Origin: Firmicutes bacterium UBA3936
GTDB taxonomy: Bacteria > Bacillota > Dethiobacteria > Dethiobacterales > Dethiobacteraceae
DNA: 18,550 nt
NCBI GenBank assembly: GCA_002385745.1
Contig: DGEC01000022.1
Coordinates: 13,268-31,817 of the forward strand
Direction: 5' to 3'
Made by a program: the position numbers and the translations under genes
In this document: piece by piece, positions 12,331-18,550 of the stretch
Layout: every line of letters begins with the position of its first letter
Numbering within the stretch: position 1 is the first letter of the stretch
Notes under the pieces: model-generated
What the model was told of the DNA's origin: nothing
What the model saw: only the letters and a program-made list of their open reading frames with translations
Database searches by the model: none

Positions 12331-13344
12331 TTAGCGGAAGTCTGCCTTTGCAATCTCTGTCCCGCTGTAATAGTAACGGAGGATGTCCTGATAAGTCTCT
12401 CCCTTTTCAGCCATGCCGTTTGCGCCGTACTGGCACAGGCCCACTCCATGCCCGTACCCCTTGGCTGTTATTATTAATTTTTCCCCGCTAACCTGCCAGG
12501 CTACATTTGTTGACGGCAGGTTCAGGGCTTTGCGGAAAACACTGCCGCTTATTTTTTCCCCGGCAACGGTAATGCTTTTGATTCTTCCCGCGGCCGAGCG
12601 CTCCACGGCAGAGGGCAAAAGCTGCCCTGAGGAAGCAACAGGCACGGCGCTGCAATAGGGCCGGATTGCTGCAGCAAAGTCGGCAATGCTGATTTCAAAG
12701 GCCGTCTGGGGCCGGCCGCCGTTTGCACAGAAGGTACAGGGCACGCCGCGCAGGTAGGGCAGCGCCTCCGGCCAGACATCCTCACTGTTTTCCGTATGGC
12801 CGCCGCAGCTGGAATGAAAAACGGCATCTACCGGCTCGCCGTTGTAAGTGATTATAATACCTGCCGTTTCGCTGACGGCTGTCCTGATTTTATCCAGGCA
12901 GGCAGCGGCATCAACCGCGGCCCATTTTTCCGCCAGTTGTTCTGCACTCAGCCAGGCCTGGCAGTGGGTTGAATCCGTACAGACATCGGCTCCGGGATGC
13001 TTTGTGCAACCGCCGCCGCCGTATGCCCGCATGCTGTTCACAGCATAAGTGCGGGCGCAGACTGCCTGGGCTTTTAATGCTTCCATGGCAAAGGAGGCGG
13101 GCATTTCCGCGCCGACAACCCCGACCAGGTATTCTTCCAGTGACATATCAACCAATTCCTTTGTGTCGATATGGTAAACGGAAAGATTGACTTCACCGGC
13201 AGAAATGCTTTGCGGCTCTTTGCCGTCCGGCCGTAAATCCTCTTCCGCTATCCCGGTATCCTGTGTGCCGTGAACCAAAAGGGACGGCAGACCGATGGTT
13301 ACAAGGGCAACAAAGACGACTGTAAGAAGAGCCAGTCTTTTCAT
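12331..13344 (-). CDS. spoIID: Stage II sporulation protein D, peptidoglycan lytic transglycosylase
   Basis: A 337-residue exported protein with an N-terminal signal anchor (residues 4-25). The SpoIID domain includes 'EEYLVGVVGAEMPASF' with the catalytic glutamate E80, the 'ALKAQAVCARTYA' block, a Cys/His region 'HPGADVCTDSTHCQAW', 'HSSCGGHTENSEDVW', and the closing 'GYGHGVGLCQYGANGMA'. It cuts glycan strands during engulfment, working with SpoIIM and SpoIIP in the mother cell. AAGGAGG lies eight bases before the ATG, and a hairpin reaches into that site. It follows murA by 66 bases and is followed by the SpoIIQ-like gene, as in Bacillus and Clostridia. Confidence 0.95.
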   Translation of the reverse strand: MKRLALLTVVFVALVTIGLPSLLVHGTQDTGIAEEDLRPDGKEPQSISAGEVNLSVYHIDTKELVDMSLEEYLVGVVGAEMPASFAMEALKAQAVCARTYAVNSMRAYGGGGCTKHPGADVCTDSTHCQAWLSAEQLAEKWAAVDAAACLDKIRTAVSETAGIIITYNGEPVDAVFHSSCGGHTENSEDVWPEALPYLRGVPCTFCANGGRPQTAFEISIADFAAAIRPYCSAVPVASSGQLLPSAVERSAAGRIKSITVAGEKISGSVFRKALNLPSTNVAWQVSGEKLIITAKGYGHGVGLCQYGANGMAEKGETYQDILRYYYSGTEIAKADFR

Positions 13345-13352
13345 AAAAAAAG

Positions 13353-13391
13353 CCTCCTTGCGGCAGATATAAATATATATGCCGCAGAAGG
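13353..13391 (-). promoter_or_regulatory. Hairpin overlapping the spoIID ribosome binding site
   Basis: TGCGGCA (13359-13365) pairs with TGCCGCA (13380-13386) across an A/T loop, and after a 2-base bulge CCT (13356-13358) pairs with AGG (13389-13391). In minus-strand RNA the right arm runs into AAGGAGG (13353-13359), so part of the Shine-Dalgarno sequence is in the stem. It could limit translation or mark the murA-spoIID junction. Confidence 0.5.
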
Positions 13392-13410
13392 CTTGTCTAG
13401 AACACCCTGC

Positions 13411-14667
13411 TTAAAGACGCCGTATTCTGGCACCCAGGGCAGCCAGTTTTTCCGCAAACCGAAAGTAACCCCGGTCAATATGATAAAGGGCTCCCACTTC
13501 AGTACGCCCCTCCGCAGCCAGCCCCGCCAGCACCAGAGCGGCGCCGGCCCGCAGGTCCGTTGCCCTGACCGGGGCGCCATAGAGCTTTTCCCTGCCGGTA
13601 ATTATGGCGCTGTTGCCTTCTATTTTTATTTGCGCTCCCATCCGGCGCAGTTCGTCCGCATGCATAAAGCGGTTTTCAAAAACCGTTTCTGTAATCACGG
13701 AAGCACCTTTGGCAAGCGACAGCAATGCCATCATCGGTGACTGCAAATCCGTGGGAAAGCCGGGATAAGGCAGGGTTTTTACATCAACGGCACGGATGGG
13801 GCCCTCCCGGAAAATATGAATAATGCCTTCATCCTCCTCAATCTCGCAGCCCACTTCTCTCAGTTTGGCAATCAGTGCCGTCAAATGGGCCGGAATAATG
13901 TTTTTCACCGTTACAGAGCCTCCCGTGATGGCAGCCGCAATCATAAAAGTACCTGCCTCTATTCTGTCCGGAATAACTGTGTATTCAACACCTTTTAGGG
14001 AAGCCACCCCGTGGATGCTGACAGTATCTGTTCCCGCACCGCTGACACGCCCGCCCATTGCATTGATAAAACGGGCAAGATCCACCACTTCCGGTTCTTC
14101 CGCGGCATTTTCAATTACGGTGGTCCCTTCCGCAAGAGCTGCCGCCATCATGATGTTTTCCGTGGCGCCGACACTGGGGAAATCCAGGTACACCCGTTCG
14201 CCACAGATTTTTGCGGCAACCGTTTCAATATACCCGTGGCCTATAATTACTTCCGCTCCCAAAGCTTTTAAGCCCTTTAAGTGCAGGTCTATGGGACGGA
14301 TGCCAATGGCGCATCCCCCCGGCAGGGAAACACCGGCCCTCCCCGTTCTGGCCAGCAAAGGCCCGAGTACCAGGAAGGAGGCTCGCATTTTGCGCACCAA
14401 ATTGTAGGGAGCTTTTGTTTTCAGGACGGCAGGTGTCTCTATCTGCAGTTTTTTTTGCCGTTTATCATATTTTGTGCGGGCTCCCAAGGCGTTTAAAACT
14501 TTGCACATTGTCAGGACGTCCTCCAAGGGGGGTACTTCCTGCAGGACAACTCTTCCCTCACACAGCAGGGAAGCGGCCATAATGGGCAGGCAGGCATTTT
14601 TTGCCCCCTCCGCCCGGACTTCCCCGGAAAGTTTTACACCGCCTTCTACCGCAATTATGTCTTTCAC
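13411..14667 (-). CDS. murA: UDP-N-acetylglucosamine 1-carboxyvinyltransferase MurA
   Basis: A 418-residue cytosolic enzyme that transfers enolpyruvate from PEP to UDP-GlcNAc, the first committed step of peptidoglycan synthesis. Visible active-site residues are K23-N24 in 'GAKNACLP', R95 in 'VRKMRAS', C119 in 'LPGGCAIG' (the fosfomycin target cysteine, not replaced by Asp), and the D of 'PGFPTDLQSP'. I use GTG at 14667, preceded by AAAGGGGG ten bases upstream and giving the usual length; a TTG at 14721 adds 18 residues but has no binding site. In spore formers this copy, next to ywmB and spoIID, corresponds to MurAA. Note that this enzyme and PEP mutase in the nearby operon both consume PEP. 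Confidence 0.96.
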   Translation of the reverse strand: MKDIIAVEGGVKLSGEVRAEGAKNACLPIMAASLLCEGRVVLQEVPPLEDVLTMCKVLNALGARTKYDKRQKKLQIETPAVLKTKAPYNLVRKMRASFLVLGPLLARTGRAGVSLPGGCAIGIRPIDLHLKGLKALGAEVIIGHGYIETVAAKICGERVYLDFPSVGATENIMMAAALAEGTTVIENAAEEPEVVDLARFINAMGGRVSGAGTDTVSIHGVASLKGVEYTVIPDRIEAGTFMIAAAITGGSVTVKNIIPAHLTALIAKLREVGCEIEEDEGIIHIFREGPIRAVDVKTLPYPGFPTDLQSPMMALLSLAKGASVITETVFENRFMHADELRRMGAQIKIEGNSAIITGREKLYGAPVRATDLRAGAALVLAGLAAEGRTEVGALYHIDRGYFRFAEKLAALGARIRRL

Positions 14668-14729
14668 ATATGTTAAGCCCCCTTTCCCTTCTGTCCGGCG
14701 CTTTGCTATTATGTTTTCCAAAAATTAAT

Positions 14730-15497
14730 TTAATATGGGGTGTTAATTAAGGGGAAACCGGCCCAAACAAGCGTCTTGTCCCGCAATTCGTCATAGCAGA
14801 CGGCAATGTTGACATTAAAGCGGGCACTGCCTGCGGCAATGTGGTTGTTCAGGCGCGGCGTGTAGGCAGTATAGCTGATTAAATCAACCTCTTCCATCCC
14901 TTCCACTATCCTGCCGTCGACAACGGACAAGGCTTCCCGGGCCAGGGCAGCCATTTCCCGGCCGGTCATTTTTCCGGCCAGTTCTCCCGCAAGATAGTAG
15001 CTAACGCTTCCTGAGGGGGCGCAAGGCTGCAGTCTGGCCGCAATTTCATCTCCGGCTGCGCCAAGTTTGCAAGGGTCAAGGTCGCGGCAGACGGCCAAAA
15101 GGTAAGTTTTTGGCGGTACGGTTTTCCCGTCGCCCGGGTTGCTTTGCACAACTATGTGAATCCGGCCGCCATAAGGAGTTTTTCCGGTTACATCAACCAC
15201 CCGGTAGGTCTCTGTCGTACTTTTTTCTACCCTGCCCTTTACCTGCAGCAGACCGGCGGCAGTCAGCAGCAAATCTTCCAGTTCAGCCATTTCCCAGTAG
15301 CGGTTTTCCAGCTCGGCAAAATACTGTATTTCGCCCTCCGCAACCAGAGCGCCCGTCGCTTTTATCAGGAACTCCAGCGTTTCAACGGCCGAAAGTTCTC
15401 CCTCCGGCAGGTCACGGGCAAAAGCAAAGGCTGCGAATGCCAAACAGACAAAAACGACAAGCAGAAGCAATACTTTCCGTTTTTTCAATCTCTTCAC
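14730..15497 (-). CDS. ywmB: YwmB-like secreted/anchored protein
   Basis: A 255-residue protein with a basic lead and one hydrophobic segment (about residues 9-27) that serves as a signal peptide or anchor, so the remainder is outside the membrane. The family (YwmB, TATA-box-binding-protein-like fold) has no established function; assignment rests on the size, N-terminal layout, a start after the signal 'LPEGELSAVETLEFLIKATG', and the conserved position immediately before murA. The start is a GTG at 15497 with AGGGTGA a few bases upstream. The stop lies 62 bases before the murA start I chose. Confidence 0.78.
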   Translation of the reverse strand: MKRLKKRKVLLLLVVFVCLAFAAFAFARDLPEGELSAVETLEFLIKATGALVAEGEIQYFAELENRYWEMAELEDLLLTAAGLLQVKGRVEKSTTETYRVVDVTGKTPYGGRIHIVVQSNPGDGKTVPPKTYLLAVCRDLDPCKLGAAGDEIAARLQPCAPSGSVSYYLAGELAGKMTGREMAALAREALSVVDGRIVEGMEEVDLISYTAYTPRLNNHIAAGSARFNVNIAVCYDELRDKTLVWAGFPLINTPY

Positions 15498-15621
15498 CCC
15501 TTCACCCTATATAATTGGCAGCTTTTTCCCGTTTTAAACACAAAAAACAAGAAAGACGCTTTGCTTTTTTTACAATGCGTCTCTCTTGGGGATTGCCGCC
15601 TCTTCGACGGACCGGGAATAA

Positions 15622-15647
15622 AAAAAACGGCCCCACGACCGTTTTTT
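15622..15647 (-). terminator. Terminator after the nitroreductase gene
   Basis: A 9-base perfect stem AAAAAACGG/CCGTTTTTT with an 8-base loop; on the minus strand the T run is eight bases long. It separates the CofE-like/nitroreductase unit from ywmB. The symmetric A/T arms mean it could work in both directions. Confidence 0.8.
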
Positions 15648-15748
15648 CCGCTTTTTCTTTTTCCCGGACCGGTTTTGCAGGCGGCTGCTTTTACGCCTGC
15701 CCGCAGCCGGGACACAATTCTATGAGGCAAAGAGTATTTTATTACCGG

Positions 15749-16270
15749 TTACCAGGAATGGCTTTCAAAGGCTGTGGTTTCCGCAAGCGGCTTGCGGCTG
15801 TAGTGCAGCTTGCTGGGTGCGGCATCTTCAGCCGGATAGCCAATGGCCAAAATGTTGACGGGAACAATATATTCCGGCAAATTAAACTCCCGGCGCAAAA
15901 TATCCGGGTCAAAAAAGCAGACCCACAGGGTACCAAGCCCCTGGTTTTCCGCCTCCAGCATCATCAGGGCGGTAACAATGGAGGCGTCTATCTGACCGCT
16001 GTCCATACCGTCAAAGGGGCGTTTCCAGGATTCTCTGCTGTCATAACAGGCGATTACTGCCAGCGGCGCCCCGTAGAGGCGGGCGGCCTTGTCCAGTTTT
16101 TCCCTGCCTTCTTTCCCGCGGACGACCAGCAGCCTCTGCGGCTGGAGGTTTTTGGCGGTTGGAGCAATTCTCCCCGCTTCCAGGATGCTGCGCTCCTTTT
16201 CTTCTTCCACCGGCCGGGAAGCAAATTTGCGTACCGAATAACGCTTCTCCAAAAGAGCTGAAAATTCCAT
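15749..16270 (-). CDS. Nitroreductase-family flavoprotein
   Basis: A 173-residue FMN-dependent oxidoreductase. Family marks are 'RYSVRKFASRPVEEE' with the FMN-contacting RxSxRxF near the N-terminus, 'APTAKNLQPQRLLVV', 'DASIVTALMMLEAENQGLGT' in the second half, and 'ILAIGYPAE' near residue 145. The substrate is not predictable; members reduce nitro groups, quinones, flavins or other cofactors. The ATG at 16270 follows GAGGTGA by six bases, and the gene lies 56 bases after the CofE-like gene with no terminator between, so they are probably co-transcribed. That pairing recalls FbiB, where a CofE domain and a nitroreductase-fold domain are fused. Confidence 0.88.
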   Translation of the reverse strand: MEFSALLEKRYSVRKFASRPVEEEKERSILEAGRIAPTAKNLQPQRLLVVRGKEGREKLDKAARLYGAPLAVIACYDSRESWKRPFDGMDSGQIDASIVTALMMLEAENQGLGTLWVCFFDPDILRREFNLPEYIVPVNILAIGYPAEDAAPSKLHYSRKPLAETTAFESHSW

Positions 16271-16326
16271 GCACTTTCACCTCATGTGTAAATTTTGGGC
16301 CCGCAATAGTGCCTCTTTATTGAAAA

Positions 16327-17496
16327 TCAGAGAATACCTTTGACAATAACAACAGGAGTTCCGGCATCAGACGAGCCGCTGACTAAATCGGCAAGGCTGG
16401 CAATAATATCTTCTATGCGGCGCGGTGTTGTCCCTTCAGTGATGAGGTCGTCCCGGGCCGGGGGTTGTTTGTTGTAAGCGGCCAAAAGTTTCTCGATTTC
16501 CTCGGCCGATTTTCCTTCCGCATGGCAGAGGTCGGCAATGTACTTGTACTTGACGCCTCCGCGAAAACGACCGGAAAAGCCCTCCGTCATCCCGAAAACG
16601 GGCATGGGGTCTGCCAGCTCATAGATGCCGGTGCTGGGGTCTTTGTAGGCACCGTCCCCGTAAACAAGCACTTCCACCCGGAAGCCTGTGGTTTCTTTAA
16701 TCTCCTCCTGCAGTTCCCGGGCAAATTCCGTGGCATTGCGGGGAGCCAGCTTCAGCCTGCAGTTGGCGGACATATTGCTGCCCAAAAGGCCCCATTCACT
16801 GGATTTTTCCCCTTCATTGCACAAATCCTGCAGTGTTATGCAATTGGCTCCCGCCTCTCGCAGTTCCCGGCAGGTTTTTTTGCGGTTGTGAATATCGGCG
16901 GCAATGACGCCGTCGGGCTCATAGGCCAGTATCTGCAGCGGGTTATTGCTGAAAATAATAGTGGCTTTTGCTTTCTCCCGGGTTATTATTTCATAATATA
17001 AAGCAGGGTAGTTGACTTTTGTAACGGGGTGCAGGCAGTATCTTGGCTCCAGTTCTTCGTAGCGGATCAAGCCGTTTTTTATTTCCATTGCTTCCAAGGC
17101 TGCGGGCGAAACAAGCCGATTTCCCACTTCATCGGCGGGGTAGGAAAACTGGACAACTACCTCTCCCCGGGGAACAGCCCGGGCAATCCCCTGCAAAATC
17201 AGGGAAAAACGGTTGCGGCTGGCCATGGGAAACAGGACGCCTATGACCGCATCGTCTGCAATTTGCAGTTTATCTTTTATTTCCCGGACCACCTCATCAA
17301 CAGTTACATAATTTCCTTGAGAACGGGCAACCACTGATTCGGTGACACAAATAACATCCTGGTCGGAAAGAAGCCCGTCGGAAGCTACTTTTTCTACGGC
17401 GGCAGTAATTTCTTTCACCAGGTCCGTACCGGGCAAAATCACGCCCATTTTCAAGCCAAAAGCCAGAGGTCCAATATAATCGGGCAGTTTAAACAT
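16327..17496 (-). CDS. CofE-like (coenzyme F420-0:L-glutamate ligase family) protein, long clostridial form
   Basis: A 389-residue protein. The N-terminal half carries CofE-family features: 'GVILPGTDLVKEI' followed by 'LSDQDVICVTESVVARSQGN', the region where CofE has its 'DGDVLVVTQKIVSKAEG'. CofE adds glutamate to F420-0 with GTP, but canonical enzymes are about 250 residues. This form has an extra C-terminal part ('VYGDGAYKDPSTGIYELADP' then 'GFSGRFRGGVKYKYIADL') as seen in proteins of F420-lacking Clostridia, so its real substrate is unknown. No other F420 gene is in the window. The ATG at 17496 is six bases after GAGGAGGG. It heads a two-gene unit with the nitroreductase. Confidence 0.75.
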   Translation of the reverse strand: MFKLPDYIGPLAFGLKMGVILPGTDLVKEITAAVEKVASDGLLSDQDVICVTESVVARSQGNYVTVDEVVREIKDKLQIADDAVIGVLFPMASRNRFSLILQGIARAVPRGEVVVQFSYPADEVGNRLVSPAALEAMEIKNGLIRYEELEPRYCLHPVTKVNYPALYYEIITREKAKATIIFSNNPLQILAYEPDGVIAADIHNRKKTCRELREAGANCITLQDLCNEGEKSSEWGLLGSNMSANCRLKLAPRNATEFARELQEEIKETTGFRVEVLVYGDGAYKDPSTGIYELADPMPVFGMTEGFSGRFRGGVKYKYIADLCHAEGKSAEEIEKLLAAYNKQPPARDDLITEGTTPRRIEDIIASLADLVSGSSDAGTPVVIVKGIL

Positions 17497-17601
17497 ATAA
17501 TACCCTCCTCGCTAAAAAGCACCGCACATAATTTTCGCTGCCGCCGGTTGACATTCCTGCCTGCCTTTTTGCAGCGCAAAATATCTTTTGCAGGTATAAA
17601 A

Positions 17602-17620
17602 CCGCCGTTTAATGCGGCGG
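17602..17620 (-). terminator. Terminator of the V-type ATPase operon
   Basis: A CCGCCG/CGGCGG stem with a 7-base loop, followed on the minus strand by TTTTATA, ten bases past the subunit D stop. Confidence 0.6.
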
Positions 17621-17629
17621 CTTGTTTTT

Positions 17630-18271
17630 TCAGGCTGTTTCTTCCTTGCGTACAATATCCTTTACCTTCATGAGGCGGGTCAGGGCACTGCGCTCGTTTT
17701 CATCAAGCTTCATGCGGATATACCTGATTGTTTCCTGCAGCTGCGGGATCATAATGTGTTCCAAGGCATTAACCCGCCGGCGGGTTTTATCGATTTCATC
17801 CGCCAAAAGACTCACAGTTTTTTCCAGCTTCGCCAACCGGATCAACTGGGGCAATATATTTGCCAGGGTGGCTATAGAGGTATCAAGCTCTCCGGAAGTA
17901 GTGGCAAAGCCGTAGGGGGTAACATTTCCTCCGGCTTCCTGCTTTTGCACGATTTTTATTTCAGGCGCCCTGACACTCATGATATTTATTGTTTCCACAG
18001 CCAATTCCACGGGCGCCGGCGGATACATGAGAGCTTCTTCCATGGCTTCCCTGCTCATTACGGCACTGGCCAGCAAGAAGTTGGCAAAGGAGCTTTTAAG
18101 CTGCGCTTCCACTTCTTCGCGCACCCTTTTGTTTTCCTTTACCAGTTCCAAAAACCTGCGCATCAGCTCATCCCGTTTGTCTTTCAGGAGTTTATGGCCC
18201 CTTTCAGCCATTTTCAGCCGGCCTTTCAGCCGGTTGTATTCCATGCGGGTGGGATTAACGCGAATTTCCAC
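17630..18271 (-). CDS. ntpD: V/A-type ATP synthase subunit D
   Basis: A 213-residue, largely coiled-coil central-stalk subunit that links the A3B3 head to the membrane rotor. It begins with the conserved 'VNPTRMEYNRLKGRLKMA', has 'RDELMRRFLELVKEN' in the first helix and 'DEIDKTRRRVNALEHIMIPQ' in the C-terminal helix, all diagnostic for subunit D. Length matches the family. The start is GTG, seven bases after AAGGAGG, two bases beyond the subunit B stop, so translation is coupled. It is the last gene of its operon, with a terminator directly after. Confidence 0.96.
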   Translation of the reverse strand: MEIRVNPTRMEYNRLKGRLKMAERGHKLLKDKRDELMRRFLELVKENKRVREEVEAQLKSSFANFLLASAVMSREAMEEALMYPPAPVELAVETINIMSVRAPEIKIVQKQEAGGNVTPYGFATTSGELDTSIATLANILPQLIRLAKLEKTVSLLADEIDKTRRRVNALEHIMIPQLQETIRYIRMKLDENERSALTRLMKVKDIVRKEETA

Positions 18272-18273
18272 CG

Positions 18274-18550
18274 CTATTCCTCCTTAGCCGGCAGATACTT
18301 GTCAAGATATTCATCGCGGACGCGCTTCAGTTCTGTCCGCGGCAGCAGGGCAAGCAGTTCCCAGCCGATCTCCAGGGTCGTAATAATGGAACGGTCTTCG
18401 TTTTCCCCCTGGTTGACATAGCGGCTCTCAAAGACGTCGGCAAAATCAGCAAAGAGCCTGTCGGTATCGGACAGCGCCGCTTCCCCGAGGATTGCCGCCA
18501 GTTCCTTGGCCTCCTTGCCGCGGGCATAGGCGGCATATAACTGGTTAAGC
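18274..18550 (-). CDS. ntpB: V/A-type ATP synthase subunit B, C-terminal part
   Basis: The last 91 or so codons of subunit B; the rest is beyond the right edge. The readable end includes 'LNQLYAAYARGKEAKELAAI', 'YVNQGENEDRSIITTLEIGW' and 'TELKRVRDEYLDKYLPAKEE', typical of the C-terminal helical domain of the non-catalytic B subunit. The stop is TAG at 18274-18276. The B-then-D order is that of bacterial V/A-type ATPase operons, which in anaerobic Firmicutes often work as sodium or proton pumps. Confidence 0.93.
   Translation of the reverse strand, partial: LNQLYAAYARGKEAKELAAILGEAALSDTDRLFADFADVFESRYVNQGENEDRSIITTLEIGWELLALLPRTELKRVRDEYLDKYLPAKEE

Noticed and set aside
15554..15582. AGACGC/GCGTCT inverted repeat upstream of ywmB
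   Set aside because: The stem is only six bases with a 17-base loop and has no adjacent promoter or T-tract, so it is not a convincing terminator or operator.
15498..15748. Promoter for ywmB-murA-spoIID
   Set aside because: A TATATA sits too close to the GTG start to leave a ribosome binding site in the transcript, and no well-spaced -35/-10 pair was found; a promoter is expected here but I cannot place it.
17612..18421. A 269-codon plus-strand open frame opposite the ATPase subunits
   Set aside because: It covers ntpD and runs into ntpB, both clear genes, and its translation shows no recognisable domain.
1..18550. CRISPR arrays, tRNA or rRNA genes, insertion sequences, phage attachment sites
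   Set aside because: I saw no regularly spaced repeats, cloverleaf or rRNA sequence, transposase or integrase, or terminal inverted repeats in the window.

Overview
The window reads as a chromosomal segment of an endospore-forming, Gram-positive-type anaerobe of the class Clostridia. The evidence is a sporulation and cell-wall block in the conserved Firmicutes order (ywmB-like, murA, spoIID, spoIIQ-like M23, spoIIID, mbl), a V/A-type ATPase operon typical of anaerobes, strong AAGGAGG-type ribosome binding sites and moderate GC. Genus cannot be told from the sequence alone. Every gene I can support lies on the minus strand, so transcription runs from high to low coordinates.

Right edge to left. 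18550-17630 holds the end of a V/A-type ATP synthase operon (subunit B, partial, then subunit D). 17496-15749 holds a long CofE-like protein followed by a nitroreductase, ending in a clean terminator. 15497-9986 holds the sporulation and envelope block: YwmB-like protein, MurA, SpoIID, a SpoIIQ-like M23 protein whose catalytic HxH motif reads FLH, SpoIIID and Mbl. 9840-8800 is a free-standing PHP metallohydrolase of CehA/McbA type with its own sigma-A-like promoter and terminator.

8621-166 is the most interesting part. It looks like one operon behind a strong sigma-A-like promoter: ABC-2 permease, a single polypeptide with two Wzt/TagH-type ATPase domains, an iron-type alcohol dehydrogenase, PEP mutase with an N-terminal cytidylyltransferase domain, phosphonopyruvate decarboxylase, a LicC/PntC-like nucleotidyltransferase, a CDP-alcohol phosphatidyltransferase-family membrane enzyme, and a LicD-type transferase. 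At the left edge, behind its own possible promoter, is the start of another gene that resembles a polyprenyl-phosphate sugar phosphotransferase.

Inferred pathway: PEP to phosphonopyruvate to phosphonoacetaldehyde to 2-hydroxyethylphosphonate. The phosphonate is then activated as a CMP-phosphonate and transferred to a surface glycan or lipid by the LicD-like and/or CDP-alcohol transferase-like enzymes. The glycan is exported by the TagGH/Wzm-Wzt-like transporter. The first two reactions rest on well-recognised enzyme families. The hydroxyethylphosphonate end product, the CMP activation target and the acceptor are inferences.
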